Source: Catalinimonas alkaloidigena (GTDB lineage: Bacteria; Bacteroidota; Bacteroidia; Cytophagales; Flexibacteraceae). From it: a stretch of DNA of 64,000 bases. The notes below the pieces were generated by a model. That model was not told the origin of the DNA, ran no database searches, and saw nothing but the letters and a program-made list of their open reading frames with translations. The stretch covers positions 310,001-374,000 of the forward strand of contig NZ_FNFO01000001.1 of assembly GCF_900100765.1 (NCBI RefSeq), in the 5' to 3' direction. This document shows, one piece after another, positions 1-8,864 of the stretch. Each line of letters opens with the position of its first letter. The first letter of the stretch is position 1. A program made the translations under genes and the position numbers.

Positions 1-2
1 CG

Positions 3-473
3 TACGGCCAGGCCTTCGACCCCGCCGACGAACTCCAGATCGAACAAATTCTGGCGCGACGCGACACACTCTACCAGGAATACAAGCAGTTGAACCACCG
101 GTACGCCAGCGGGGGCAACCGCTCGCATCAGGAATTGGTCGGCATCGCGAAGACCCTGATCAAAATCATCCGGGAAGACAATGCCCTGATCGAAATTGTG
201 CAGCGGCGCAGCAAGCAGGCCGAATCCGCGTACGTCGGGCAAACCCGGACGCGCGTTTTTAAGGAATATGAACTGTCGCAGCAGATCGACGGACTGGAGA
301 GCCGCCTCAAGCAAACGCATCAGGAATTGCAACAGAGTGCCGAGCGCTACGACCGGTTGCAGGGCAATTACCAGTGGGCGGTTAACCTGGTGGCTGTTTT
401 AGGAGCGCTTGCCGTGGGTGCTACTTTTTTTGCCGTGCGGCTGTGGCGTCGGCAGCGCGCCGCAAATGCCTGA
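3..473 (+). CDS. Coiled-coil protein with C-terminal membrane anchor (5' truncated)
   Basis: The reading frame is open to the left edge, so this is the C-terminal part (about 156 residues) of a longer protein; no ATG start is visible and a TTG at position 90 is only an internal codon. The visible part is rich in Gln, Arg and Glu and looks like long helices or coiled coil. It ends with one hydrophobic segment (about residues 125-146, around VNLVAVLGALAVGATFFAV) followed by a positive tail LWRRQR, which suggests a C-terminal membrane anchor with the tail in the cytoplasm. I do not recognise the family, and the missing N-terminus may hold the functional domain. Confidence 0.6.
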   Translation, partial: YGQAFDPADELQIEQILARRDTLYQEYKQLNHRYASGGNRSHQELVGIAKTLIKIIREDNALIEIVQRRSKQAESAYVGQTRTRVFKEYELSQQIDGLESRLKQTHQELQQSAERYDRLQGNYQWAVNLVAVLGALAVGATFFAVRLWRRQRAANA

Positions 474-498
474 TGCGCTAGAGGAACTATGACTGGGC

Positions 499-1917
499 TC
501 ACGCTTTCTCCGCTACGTACGCTTCCAGTTCTTCCAATAAGCCCCGTACGTCCTCTTCCGTGGTGGCGTAGTTAGTAATGCAGGCACGCAGGGTCGGTTG
601 GCCGTTCAGCGTATAGACCGAAAGCCACGACTTTCCGGCCGCCACGACCTGACCGACCAGGCGTCGGGCCGCTTCCAGATCGTGCGCAAAGTCTTTACGG
701 CCGAAGCAGATGACCGGTAACTCGGTCGGGTTGTAGACGTGCCACCCCCGGTCACGTAACCCTTGCCGAAGCACTGCCCCCATCCGGATCTGGTGCGCGA
801 GGGTCGCTGCGTACCCCGACTCCCCAAACATCAGAAGCGAAAGATACACCTTGAGGCCAATGAAACGCCGCGACCATTGCAGCGAGTGGGTAAACGGGTC
901 GACTACCGTCAAGTGCGATGCCTCTTTGGGCATGTAGTCCGTTGCGATGCCGAAGGTCTGGCTGAGCAAATGTGGATGGCGCGTCAGGATCATCCCGGCC
1001 GCCATCGAAACCGAAAGCCACTTGTGTGCGTCGAACGTAATGCTGTCGGCCTTCTCGATCCCATCCAACAGCGACTGGTGTGCAGGAGAAAGGCAGAGCG
1101 CCCCCCCGTAGGCGGCGTCGGCGTGGAGCCACAGGCCGTGCCGTTGTGCCAGCGCCGCGATTTCGTGAAGCGGATCGATAATGCCGGCTCCCGTCGTTCC
1201 GACCGTCGCCACCACCATGAAAGGGAAAAAGCCCTGAGCCCGATCTTCCAAAATCATCCGTTCCAGTTGGGTTGTATCCAGCCGGTAGTCCGCGTCGAGC
1301 GGAACCAGCCGCACCGCCCGGCTGCCCAATCCGCAGGTCCGTGCCGCCTTCATGAGGGAATGGTGACTCTCTTGGGAGCAGTAGAGCGTCGGGCGTGCCT
1401 CAAGGGCTTGCAGTCCTTCCTGCGCGTAGGCAGGAAACTGGTGGTGAAGCGCCAGCAAAACGCCCGTCTGGTTGGCCTCCGCGCCCCCGCTGGTAAAGAC
1501 CCCGTCGGCCTGTTCTGCGGCATACCCAAACTTCCCGGCAAAGTAGTGGATCACGCTGCGCTCCGCTTCGTTGGCAAAGGGCGCGTGACTCCAGGCGGCC
1601 AGTTGGGGGTTGAACACCGCCACAATGGTATCGGCGAGAATGGCCGCGAAGTTGGCGCGCGGATTATACAAACCGAAGTACCGGGGATGCGGCGTATGCA
1701 CGTGGTGGGTTTCCAGCCCGTCCAGCACATGGCGCAGTGCATCGGTGGCGGGAAGTACCTCTTCAAACGAATGGTGCAGGTAGTTACGAATCTGCTCCAC
1801 ATCCAGCGGAGGCGTAGTCGGGCGGGTGCGCGTATGGGCGTAATAATCCTCCAGGCGCGGCAGCAGCCACTGCCAGAGGGCCTGTCGTTCGTCGGGGGTA
1901 AGGTCAAAGGAATGCAT
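499..1917 (-). CDS. PLP-dependent group II decarboxylase (aromatic amino acid / glutamate type)
   Basis: A 472-residue cytoplasmic enzyme of the group II pyridoxal-phosphate decarboxylases, which remove the alpha-carboxyl group of an aromatic amino acid, glutamate or a related substrate. The PLP-binding Lys is in DAHKWL (Lys299). The cofactor-contacting Asp is in HADAAYGG (Asp267), and TSGGAEANQ (about 142-150) matches the phosphate-binding loop. Length fits the family (about 470-490). The start is a clean ATG. It stands alone between a gene on the opposite strand on each side. The substrate cannot be told from sequence reading. Confidence 0.9.
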   Translation of the reverse strand: MHSFDLTPDERQALWQWLLPRLEDYYAHTRTRPTTPPLDVEQIRNYLHHSFEEVLPATDALRHVLDGLETHHVHTPHPRYFGLYNPRANFAAILADTIVAVFNPQLAAWSHAPFANEAERSVIHYFAGKFGYAAEQADGVFTSGGAEANQTGVLLALHHQFPAYAQEGLQALEARPTLYCSQESHHSLMKAARTCGLGSRAVRLVPLDADYRLDTTQLERMILEDRAQGFFPFMVVATVGTTGAGIIDPLHEIAALAQRHGLWLHADAAYGGALCLSPAHQSLLDGIEKADSITFDAHKWLSVSMAAGMILTRHPHLLSQTFGIATDYMPKEASHLTVVDPFTHSLQWSRRFIGLKVYLSLLMFGESGYAATLAHQIRMGAVLRQGLRDRGWHVYNPTELPVICFGRKDFAHDLEAARRLVGQVVAAGKSWLSVYTLNGQPTLRACITNYATTEEDVRGLLEELEAYVAEKA

Positions 1918-2096
1918 CGTGAAAAGTTTAAAGCCACACCATCCAGCGTAGTACGCTGTTCAATCTCCAGCCAAGGTACACAGCGATTTCCGATCTGTAG
2001 ATGTACCAGCCCCGGGGGAATCAAAGGTCGGGAAAATGCAACGGAAGGGGGAGGGCGTACCTGTACTTTCACATCCTCAACTTCTTTTCAACCAGG

Positions 2097-3329
2097 ATGA
2101 AACATGTATGGATGTGGGCATGGCTCGGCTTCAGCAGCCTGTCGCCCGCGATGGCCCAGTGGGTGCGTCAGCGCACCGAGCCCGTCTACTCGTTAGAGGA
2201 CGTTTACTTCACCGACGTCGATACGGGCTACGCGGTGGGGGTGATCGGCACGGCCCTGAAAACGACCGATGGCGGCACGACCTGGACGGTACTGGAACCC
2301 GGCATATCGGCTTCGCTGCGGAAAGTACAGTTCGTGGGTGCCGATACGGGTTTTGCCGTGGGCAACGCCGGGACGTTCATCAAAACGACCAACGGAGGCG
2401 CTTCGTGGACGTCGCTACCCCTGGCCAACGAAGGGAGCGCGGTCGATGGCGTCTATTTCAAAACCGGGCAGGAAGGTTTTGTGATTCAGGGCGATAAGAT
2501 CCTGCGTACAACCGACGGAGGCGAGCAGTGGGAAACGGTCTATACGTACGACGGCGCTATTCTGTATTACGGCTTCCGGCAACTGAAATTCGTGTCGCCG
2601 CATACCGCTTACGCCATCGGTGGTTTTTCGTCGTCGTACGGCAACACCGGCGAAGTGTGCAAAAGCGAAGACGGCGGCCTGACGTGGCGGCGGGTAAGCG
2701 GTGCGCAACCGATGGGGGACCTGATCGCGTCGGCGTTTCCTGATGCCCTGACGGGTTACTTGACCGACCTGAGCCGTACCCTGTATAAAACCACCGACGG
2801 CGCAGAAACCTGGGAAGTGGTTCCGACGGCCGGACTTCCCCTGTTCTACAATTTACATTTCGTTAGTCCTGATACGGGCTATGGCGTTGGCACCGAGGCG
2901 TTTATCCAGTACACGACCGACGGCGGAAAAACCTGGAACCGGCAGGATGCCGGTGGCGAAGGCGATTTCTTTACTTCGATCTATTTTCCGTCGCCTACGG
3001 TGGGGTACGCGGTCGGCACGCTCAACAATTCCGACCAGGGCACGATCCTGAAATACACGACCGACGTCACTTCTTCTCCCGACTGGCAGCCCCTGGAGGT
3101 GCAACTCTTTCCCAACCCTTCGCGCGGTACGGTCCGGTTGCAGTTCGAAGAGCCGCTGCGTGCCACTGTGACGCTGCACGACGGCACCGGTCGCTTGGTG
3201 CGCCACGTGACGCTCCGGCGTGCCGCTACGCTGACGTGGGACTTGAACGATCTGTCGGCAGGCATTTATGTACTGACGGTGCATGCCGCCGACCATCGTC
3301 CGTACAGCCACAAAGTCGTGTTGGAGTAG
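2097..3329 (+). CDS. Secreted Ycf48/BNR-type beta-propeller protein with T9SS sorting domain
   Basis: A 410-residue exported protein. The ATG at 2097 is preferred over an in-frame codon at 2001 because it is followed at once by a signal peptide (MKHVWMWAWLGFSSLSPAMA, cut before Q). The body holds six Asp-box-like repeats, such as KTTDGGTTW, KTTNGGASW, RTTDGGEQW, KSEDGGLTW and YTTDGGKTW, as in Ycf48/BNR propellers. The last 75 or so residues start with LFPNPSRGTV and end with GIYVLTV..HKVVLE, a type A T9SS sorting domain. It should cross the outer membrane by T9SS and be released or anchored to the cell surface. The role of the propeller is unknown. Confidence 0.88.
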   Translation: MKHVWMWAWLGFSSLSPAMAQWVRQRTEPVYSLEDVYFTDVDTGYAVGVIGTALKTTDGGTTWTVLEPGISASLRKVQFVGADTGFAVGNAGTFIKTTNGGASWTSLPLANEGSAVDGVYFKTGQEGFVIQGDKILRTTDGGEQWETVYTYDGAILYYGFRQLKFVSPHTAYAIGGFSSSYGNTGEVCKSEDGGLTWRRVSGAQPMGDLIASAFPDALTGYLTDLSRTLYKTTDGAETWEVVPTAGLPLFYNLHFVSPDTGYGVGTEAFIQYTTDGGKTWNRQDAGGEGDFFTSIYFPSPTVGYAVGTLNNSDQGTILKYTTDVTSSPDWQPLEVQLFPNPSRGTVRLQFEEPLRATVTLHDGTGRLVRHVTLRRAATLTWDLNDLSAGIYVLTVHAADHRPYSHKVVLE

Positions 3330-3380
3330 ATTTTCTCTGGATATCGTTCGGACGAGTTCTTATTTTGATACAAAAGCGAC

Positions 3381-4268
3381 ATGAGCGCAACCATGCAACA
3401 AACAGCGGTAGACCAGACCGGCTTGCTGGAAGTAAAGGGGGCCATGCTACCCTACGCCGTTCGGGGAAGGGGCTCGGTGGTGCTGTTCCTGCACGGCGCG
3501 CTGACCGACCATACCATGTGGGATCGACAGCGAACGCTGTTGGCCGATCGGTACCGCACGCTGGCTTACACGCAACGGTATTTTGGGGGCGGTTCGTGGC
3601 GCGCTGACTGGCCGCCCTTTGGCGTCACGACGCATGCCGACGACCTGGTGGCGTTTGTGCAGGCGTTTGGGGCTGGGCCGGTCCATCTGGTGGCCTGGTC
3701 GTATGCAGGGCACGTAGCGTTTCAGGCAGCGCTTCATCACCCTGCGTTGTTCAAAAGCCTTTTTGTGTACGAACCCGGCGTGCTGAGCTACGTGGAAGAT
3801 CCTAGCGAAAGGGACGCCTTTGCGCACGATGCACACACCATGTTCGGTCCTATTTTCGAAGCCGTCCAGGGCAGGGGCGATCTGGAAGCCGGCGTGCGCC
3901 TGTTGCTCGACGGTTCCGGACAACGTCCTGGCTATTTCGCAACGCAACCGGCTGACGTTAGGGCGCTTCAGTTGCGCCACGCCCGGACGCTGCCTCTGCA
4001 ACTGGGGCAGGCCGAGCCACCCCACATCACCTGTGCCGACCTGGCTAGCCTGCCGATGCCCGTTTGCGTGGCATATGGTATGCGGACGCGTCCCGTTTTC
4101 AGTGTGGTGTCCCGGGCGGCGGTGCGTTGCCTGCCGCAGGGGCAGCACAGAGTAATTCCCGACGCGACTCACATGTGGCCCGACGAAGCGCCCGCCGCCT
4201 TTAGCATGGCAGTGGCGTCCTTTCTGGCAACGCTGGAGCCGCTTTCAGCCGACAAAGAGGCCGGTTGA
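3381..4268 (+). CDS. Alpha/beta hydrolase fold protein
   Basis: A 295-residue cytoplasmic alpha/beta hydrolase. The oxyanion-side motif LHGALTDHTMW lies at about residues 36-46. The nucleophile elbow reads AWSYAG, a Gly-to-Ala variant of the usual G-x-S-x-G also seen in peroxidase/esterase-like hydrolases. The late DATHMWPDEAP block supplies the likely catalytic His. An alternative ATG lies four codons downstream. The gene begins 51 bp after the beta-propeller gene, on the same strand, and the two may be cotranscribed. The substrate is unknown. Confidence 0.82.
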   Translation: MSATMQQTAVDQTGLLEVKGAMLPYAVRGRGSVVLFLHGALTDHTMWDRQRTLLADRYRTLAYTQRYFGGGSWRADWPPFGVTTHADDLVAFVQAFGAGPVHLVAWSYAGHVAFQAALHHPALFKSLFVYEPGVLSYVEDPSERDAFAHDAHTMFGPIFEAVQGRGDLEAGVRLLLDGSGQRPGYFATQPADVRALQLRHARTLPLQLGQAEPPHITCADLASLPMPVCVAYGMRTRPVFSVVSRAAVRCLPQGQHRVIPDATHMWPDEAPAAFSMAVASFLATLEPLSADKEAG

Positions 4269-4343
4269 GAAACTCTTCTTCTGGGCAACCCGCGAGAAGC
4301 ACGTACCTTAACGACAAATCGTTTACGGTTGCTTCACCCGACT

Positions 4344-4712
4344 ATGGCTACCATCCTGCAAAATCATTACGTACTGGCCGTGCATCAGCTGGCCGCCAAC
4401 GCTCGCTTTTTCGAGGCGCTGGGCTTCGCCATAACGTCTGAGCCGCCGGGCTGGGTGTTTTTGCAACGGGACAACTGCATGGTGATGCTGGGCGAATGTG
4501 GGGACGCCATCCCACCGCACGAGCTGGGCGATCACAGCTACTTTGGGTACCTGCGGGTCGACGACGTCGATCAGTACTACGCGGAAGTGCGGGCAAATGC
4601 AGTGACCATTCACCATCCCCTGGCCGACAAACCGTGGAGCATGCGTGAGTTTGGCGTTATCTCACCGGAAGGCCATCGGCTCATGATCGGACAATGGATC
4701 GGCGATCGCTGA
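4344..4712 (+). CDS. VOC (glyoxalase/bleomycin-resistance) superfamily protein
   Basis: A 122-residue single-module VOC protein. Visible features are an N-terminal strand-helix (YVLAVHQLAANARFFEALGF), a central WVFLQRDNCMVML strand and a C-terminal SPEGHRLMIGQW block, the typical end of a beta-alpha-beta-beta-beta pair. I chose the ATG at 4344 over an upstream TTG in frame because it aligns with usual VOC N-termini. Proteins like this are often annotated as bleomycin-resistance proteins, but the sequence gives no substrate. It converges with the DinB-like gene, leaving 5 bp between the stop codons. Confidence 0.8.
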   Translation: MATILQNHYVLAVHQLAANARFFEALGFAITSEPPGWVFLQRDNCMVMLGECGDAIPPHELGDHSYFGYLRVDDVDQYYAEVRANAVTIHHPLADKPWSMREFGVISPEGHRLMIGQWIGDR

Positions 4713-4717
4713 GTGGG

Positions 4718-5194
4718 TCAGTCGTTTTTCCAGAGGCCCAGGGCGCGGCGTACCAGCACAAACTGACCTGTGTGGTAGGCATTGTGTTCACCGACCAGTA
4801 GCGCTTCGCGCAGGAGATTTTGCCCGTCGCCGTGCGCAAAAGGCGTAAACAAATCACTTTCAGGATCTTCTACCAGCTTGATCATCGCGTCGAGGTCTGC
4901 AAAAAGCTGCTCCTTCGTGCGTTGCCAGGTCGCTTCGTCGGGGCATGCTTGTTTCGGCCAGTACGCTTCGGGCCAGGGAATGGTTTTGTAGTTCGGGTTC
5001 GTGCTGAAGTCGAGGATGTCGTGTTGGGTGATGCGCAGGTGTTCCAGCAAGTCCCACAGAGAGTGCGGCATGCCGTCGGGACGTTGGTTCACCCGGTCGA
5101 ACGGAACATTTTTGAGCACCTCGCGGAGGGGAACGAAGGCCTGCCCGCCCTTGAGTTGCGCGACCAGTTGCTTGCGGAGTTCGGTTGTATTCAT
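4718..5194 (-). CDS. DinB-like four-helix protein
   Basis: A 158-residue DinB/YfiT-like helical bundle protein. Spaced His residues fit the family's metal site: the first in LLEHLRITQHDIL (about residues 50-62) and a C-terminal HNAYHTGQFV (about 136-145). Family members are often metal-dependent thiol transferases or stress proteins of unknown role. Length fits (150-170). The gene reads toward the VOC gene. Its promoter should lie in 5195-5300, where a short inverted repeat (AGCACT-N6-AGTGCT, 5223-5240) is the only structure seen. Confidence 0.8.
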   Translation of the reverse strand: MNTTELRKQLVAQLKGGQAFVPLREVLKNVPFDRVNQRPDGMPHSLWDLLEHLRITQHDILDFSTNPNYKTIPWPEAYWPKQACPDEATWQRTKEQLFADLDAMIKLVEDPESDLFTPFAHGDGQNLLREALLVGEHNAYHTGQFVLVRRALGLWKND

Positions 5195-5458
5195 GGAATG
5201 AAGTTACGGAAACGGCCAAAGTAGCACTCAGAAAAGTGCTTGTCAAGGTGCGCACCGTGGCTGGAAAAGCATTTCTCACCTACAACTGAACACGCGGTAG
5301 TCAACCAACTCGATCAAGGAAAAACGCCCCTTTCGCAGTAACCGGCCGGGTGGCGTGCCCAAGGTAAAACGAGTGGCAAAGAGGCAGATGTGACGCATAA
5401 GAATCACACAATACGCTCAAATAGTAAAGGATACCAAGCTCCTTGCCGGTTCTATCGG

Positions 5459-5640
5459 GCGCCTGTAGCCACGTTGGCGGTCCTCACGCCAACGTGCCGT
5501 GTGTATTCCGTAACGCCTCACCCACCGCTCAAACAACTCGTGCAGGGTATGGCGATCAACGTCGGGTGACAAAACCACGCCAGCAGTCGCGGCGGCAATG
5601 GCGGTTTCGGATTGGAAATCGTGTTGATTTTTCTTCACGC
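5459..5640 (-). pseudogene. Frameshifted relic of a permease N-terminal prefix domain
   Basis: On the minus strand, 5613-5551 translates in one frame to NPKPPLPPRLLAWFCHPTLI, matching the first 30 residues of the neighbouring permease (RPSPPRLADRLLRSFCHPDL). The frame then shifts, and 5545-5483 reads TLHELFERWVRRYGIHTARW, matching DLHELFGRWVATEGARRARW of the same permease. Homology stops after that. At DNA level the stretch around 5517-5548 is nearly identical to 8190-8220. This is the decayed start of a second padR-type permease, lying tail to head just downstream of the intact copy. The rest of that gene is gone. The 511-bp gap between 5195 and 5705 otherwise shows no gene. Confidence 0.75.
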
Positions 5641-5705
5641 TCGGCCCGCCGCAAGCGCTCCGCACCATCCACTCATTCGCCAATCCGCCAAGTCCACCAC
5701 ACAGC

Positions 5706-8315
5706 TCATTCGCTGCGAAGCGATTTTACCGGATTGGCCAGGGCCGATTTGATCGATTCCACGCTGACGGTCAAGAGGGCAATCAGGAGGGCGGCTCCTC
5801 CGGCCAGCCCGAAAATCCACCAGCTCAGGTCGATGCGGTAAGTAAAGTCGTCCAACCAGCGGTGCATGGCGTACCACGCGACGGGGATGGCCAGCACAAA
5901 GGCCACCAGCACGAGCTTGAGGAATTCGGTGGAGAAGAGGGTGACGATGCTCAAGACCGAGGCGCCCATCACTTTCCGGATGCCGATCTCTTTGGTCCGT
6001 TGTTCGGCCGTAAAGGCAACCAGGCCGAATAACCCAAGGCACGAGATGAAAATGGCAATTATGGCGAAGACATTGGCCAGCGAGCCCATCACCACCTCGC
6101 TGCGGTACGTCGCCTCAAAATCATCGTTCACAAAGGTGTAGTGAAGCGGATAGCCGGGATTGAACTGGGTAAACAGCCGTTCCAGACTGGCGAGGCCTTC
6201 CGTCGTCCGGCCCGGTTGCGTCCGTACAAACACCTGCGACGTATAGTCCGGCATCAGCGCGATGATGACCGGCTCGATGGAACTGTAGACCGAGTTCATG
6301 TCGAAGTCGTGCACCACACCGATGACCGTGCCGGACATGCCCCAGAAACTGAGGGGTTTTCCGACCACTTCGCCGTCGCCCATCAGGGCCGCCATCGTTT
6401 CGTTTACCAGAAAGCCCGGTTCTTCGGACGTAAACTCCCGGGAGAAGGCACGACCGGCTACCAGGCGCATCCGCATCGTCTCCACAAAGTCGTAGTCTGT
6501 CCTGATGACGCTGACCTCGTATTCAGCCTCCGGATCTTTGCCCTCCCAGGTGGCACTGCCCGTACTACTGTGAATGGACAGCGGGCTAGAACTGGTGGTG
6601 GTGACTCCGGCGATGCCCGGTTGCTTCAGCAGTTCCTGGCGGAAGGTTTCGTACTTCTCGTACAGAGCGCCCTCCCGCGGCAGGAAAACCAGGTTATTTC
6701 GTTCCAGCCCTAGGTCTTTCGACAGAATGTGATGCAACTGAAGGTAGACAGTAGCCGTCGCCACGATCAGCAGCACAGAAATCCCAAATTGAAAGACCAC
6801 TAACCCTTTGCGTAGTGCCACGGCTCCGGCCTGTTGTCGGAACGTGCCCCGCAAGACCCGCAGCGGACGGAAGGAAGAGAGGTAGAACGCCGGGTAGCTC
6901 CCCGCCAGCAAGCCGACGATCAGGGTGATCGCCAGAGCGGCAGGCAGGAACCAGCCCGTAAGGGCGTCGGCATGGATCTGCTTGCCGGTCAGGTCGTTGA
7001 ACAGGGGCAGCAATACCGAAACCAGGACGAGCGCAAACCCCAGCGCCACGAACGCCAGCAGGACCGACTCCCCGAGGAACTGGCCGATCAGCGACGACCG
7101 GTGGGCACCGATGGCTTTCCGCACCCCGATTTCCCGGGCCCGCTGGGCGGAACGCGCCGTCGCCAGGTTCATAAAATTGATGGCGGCAATGAGCAGAAGG
7201 AAGATCGCCACGACCGCAAAGATGCGAACGTACTCGATGCGCCCCCCGACGAGTTGGCCGTTCTCGTAGTCCGAATGCAGGTACAAATCTTCGTACGGTT
7301 GCAGAAAAAGCTCTTCGTTGGCGCCCTCCTCGTGTTGGTTCACGACCTGGGCAATCTGGTCGCTGACCTCCTCCGGCGAAGCCCCCTCGCGCAGCTTCAC
7401 GTAGATCGGAAAGCTGTTGTTGCCCCATTGTTCGTACTGTTCTTTCCCGACGAAAAAGTCCTGGATGGGCAGCACCAGATCGGACTGATACGACGAGGTA
7501 GCGGGCAGATCCTCGATGACGCCCGTAATCATAAAGTCTTTCCGGTGGTCAAGGTTCAGCGACTGCCCTACGACGTTACCGCGTTGTTGCCAGTCGTCGC
7601 CGAAGAGTTTCCGCGCCAGGCGATCGGTAATGACCACCGAACTTTCGCCTGCTAGCGCCGCCTGCGGACTTCCTTGGAGGAACGGGAGTTGAAAAACCTG
7701 GAAAAAGGCCTCGCTGGCGTAGTTGCCCACCTCGCGGAAGCTCTGGTCGCCGTGACTGACCACAAACCCGGCGCCCATCGAAAACACTGCTTCTTCAATG
7801 GCCGGGTAGTCATTTTTCAGCACATCGGCCAGCGGACGAGAAGTCGCCGCCCACGTAAACGTCTCCCCGCCGATGTGGACGTTGCGCCACACCCGGTAGA
7901 CGCGGTCACCTTCAGGGAGAAAACGGTCGACGCTCCGTTCGTCTTGCACCCAGAGGAGGATGAAAAAACTACTCGCCAGTCCGACGGTCAGGCCCAGGAG
8001 GTTGAGAAACGAATAAAGTTGATGCTTGCGCAACGTGCGGAAAGCAATCAGAAGGTAATTTCGAAGCATATCCGTAAGGGGTAAGGAGAACTCTTGATTT
8101 CGACGACGTCGGCCGCGGCGGGCAAACGGCCGGAGAAAGGTGAGGGCATTGAGCCAGTAGCGCCACCGCGCGCGCCGTGCGCCCTCGGTTGCTACCCACC
8201 GCCCGAACAGCTCGTGCAGATCGCCCTGGATCTCGACGAGCAGATCCGGATGACAGAAGCTACGCAGCAGCCGATCTGCCAGCCGTGGCGGAGAAGGACG
8301 TTTTTGTTTCGACAT
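5706..8315 (-). CDS. FtsX/MacB-like ABC transporter permease with N-terminal PadR-linked prefix domain
   Basis: An 869-residue inner-membrane permease. Residues 1-80 form the soluble permease prefix (FCHPDLLVEIQGDLHELFGRW), known from permeases paired with PadR regulators. The rest is a double MacB/FtsX unit: TM1 at about 105-124, a large periplasmic domain, a first FtsX block starting REIGVRKAIGA (about 400) and a second starting KEIGIRKVMGA (about 765). It ends ALANPVKSLRSE like its paralogues. No ATPase lies nearby. Such proteins usually work with a MacB-type ATPase in export or envelope lipid/peptide handling; the cargo is unknown. It lies 35 bp downstream of padR, in one operon. Confidence 0.92.
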   Translation of the reverse strand: MSKQKRPSPPRLADRLLRSFCHPDLLVEIQGDLHELFGRWVATEGARRARWRYWLNALTFLRPFARRGRRRRNQEFSLPLTDMLRNYLLIAFRTLRKHQLYSFLNLLGLTVGLASSFFILLWVQDERSVDRFLPEGDRVYRVWRNVHIGGETFTWAATSRPLADVLKNDYPAIEEAVFSMGAGFVVSHGDQSFREVGNYASEAFFQVFQLPFLQGSPQAALAGESSVVITDRLARKLFGDDWQQRGNVVGQSLNLDHRKDFMITGVIEDLPATSSYQSDLVLPIQDFFVGKEQYEQWGNNSFPIYVKLREGASPEEVSDQIAQVVNQHEEGANEELFLQPYEDLYLHSDYENGQLVGGRIEYVRIFAVVAIFLLLIAAINFMNLATARSAQRAREIGVRKAIGAHRSSLIGQFLGESVLLAFVALGFALVLVSVLLPLFNDLTGKQIHADALTGWFLPAALAITLIVGLLAGSYPAFYLSSFRPLRVLRGTFRQQAGAVALRKGLVVFQFGISVLLIVATATVYLQLHHILSKDLGLERNNLVFLPREGALYEKYETFRQELLKQPGIAGVTTTSSSPLSIHSSTGSATWEGKDPEAEYEVSVIRTDYDFVETMRMRLVAGRAFSREFTSEEPGFLVNETMAALMGDGEVVGKPLSFWGMSGTVIGVVHDFDMNSVYSSIEPVIIALMPDYTSQVFVRTQPGRTTEGLASLERLFTQFNPGYPLHYTFVNDDFEATYRSEVVMGSLANVFAIIAIFISCLGLFGLVAFTAEQRTKEIGIRKVMGASVLSIVTLFSTEFLKLVLVAFVLAIPVAWYAMHRWLDDFTYRIDLSWWIFGLAGGAALLIALLTVSVESIKSALANPVKSLRSE

Positions 8316-8350
8316 CGTATTTATGTTTCTTTATCCTATGCGCTCTGCGC

Positions 8351-8683
8351 TCACAGATGGTCCCAGGCAATTTTTGGAATCTGTTGCCACATCCGGTTGC
8401 GGAGGGCCTGGCTTTCTTCCAGGGCGTGCTTGCCCGCGATGGTCACCTGGAACAGGCGTTTCGGTCGACCGCCGCGTTCTTCGGTGGCTCCGCCGAAGCG
8501 GGAGCGTACGTAGCCTTTTTCTTCCAGGCGCATCAGCGCCGCATGGACGGTGCTGAGGGTCACGGCACGGCCGGTCTGGCTTTCGAGTTCGTCTTTGATC
8601 GCCACGCCGTACGCGTCGTCGTAGAGGATGCCGATGGCCAGCAGGACCAACTCCTGAAACTCGCCGAGGTAGGTTCCTTTCAT
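8351..8683 (-). CDS. PadR family transcriptional regulator
   Basis: A 110-residue winged-helix regulator: FQELVLLAIGILYDDAYGVA, then TLSTVHAALMRLEEKGYV (recognition helix region) and a wing with RGGRPKRLFQVT. It lacks the long C-terminal dimer domain of PadR-s1, so it is the short PadR-s2 type. It precedes the prefix-domain permease by 35 bp and likely controls its own operon, as is common for this pair. A sigma-54-like promoter and a TGTTCG-N4-CGAACA palindrome lie upstream of its start codon. Confidence 0.92.
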   Translation of the reverse strand: MKGTYLGEFQELVLLAIGILYDDAYGVAIKDELESQTGRAVTLSTVHAALMRLEEKGYVRSRFGGATEERGGRPKRLFQVTIAGKHALEESQALRNRMWQQIPKIAWDHL

Positions 8684-8710
8684 GGCTGCGGATTTGTTTC
8701 GTAAATGCCG

Positions 8711-8726
8711 ATCAATCGGCGTGCCA
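8711..8726 (-). promoter_or_regulatory. Putative sigma-54 (-24/-12) promoter of padR-permease operon
   Basis: Read on the minus strand this is TGGCAC-GCCGA-TTGAT, close to the sigma-54 consensus TGGCAC-N5-TTGCA; the last C of the -12 box is A here. It ends 27 bp before the padR start codon. Sequence between it and the palindrome at 8800-8815 is exactly 73 bp, the same distance as in the other permease unit. This is a sequence match only. Confidence 0.55.
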
Positions 8727-8797
8727 CGTCAAAAGAAGTGCTTCTGTAGCCCAGGAGAGCGAACAGTAGGGAAAAGAGTGTTCAGAAATGCACGCGT

Positions 8798-8817
8798 GTT
8801 GTTCGCAGACGAACAAC
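8798..8817. promoter_or_regulatory. Perfect palindrome GTTGTTCG-CAGA-CGAACAAC, candidate activator site
   Basis: Eight-base arms with a 4-base spacer. The core TGTTCG-N4-CGAACA (8800-8815) recurs upstream of the three-permease unit at 20863-20878. Extra half sites lie nearby (GAACA at 8761-8765, TGTTC at 8779-8783). Its place about 95 bp upstream of a -12-like box fits an enhancer-type site for a sigma-54 activator with a Fis-like DNA-binding domain (inference). It could also act as a terminator hairpin for the GlxA-type gene that ends at 8865, but there is no T-run. Confidence 0.6.
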
Positions 8818-8864
8818 CCGCGTGCGTGGGTTTCGTGGTCGGAGACCGCCGTCGGTGCGGATGG

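Noticed and set aside
763-2100. A 445-codon open frame on the plus strand opposite the decarboxylase gene
   Set aside because: It is antisense to a clear PLP enzyme, has a low-complexity Arg/Gly/His-rich translation and no known domain; GC-rich third positions produce such frames.
5223-5240. Short hairpin AGCACT-N6-AGTGCT upstream of the DinB-like gene as an operator
   Set aside because: Six-base arms arise often by chance and no second copy was noticed.
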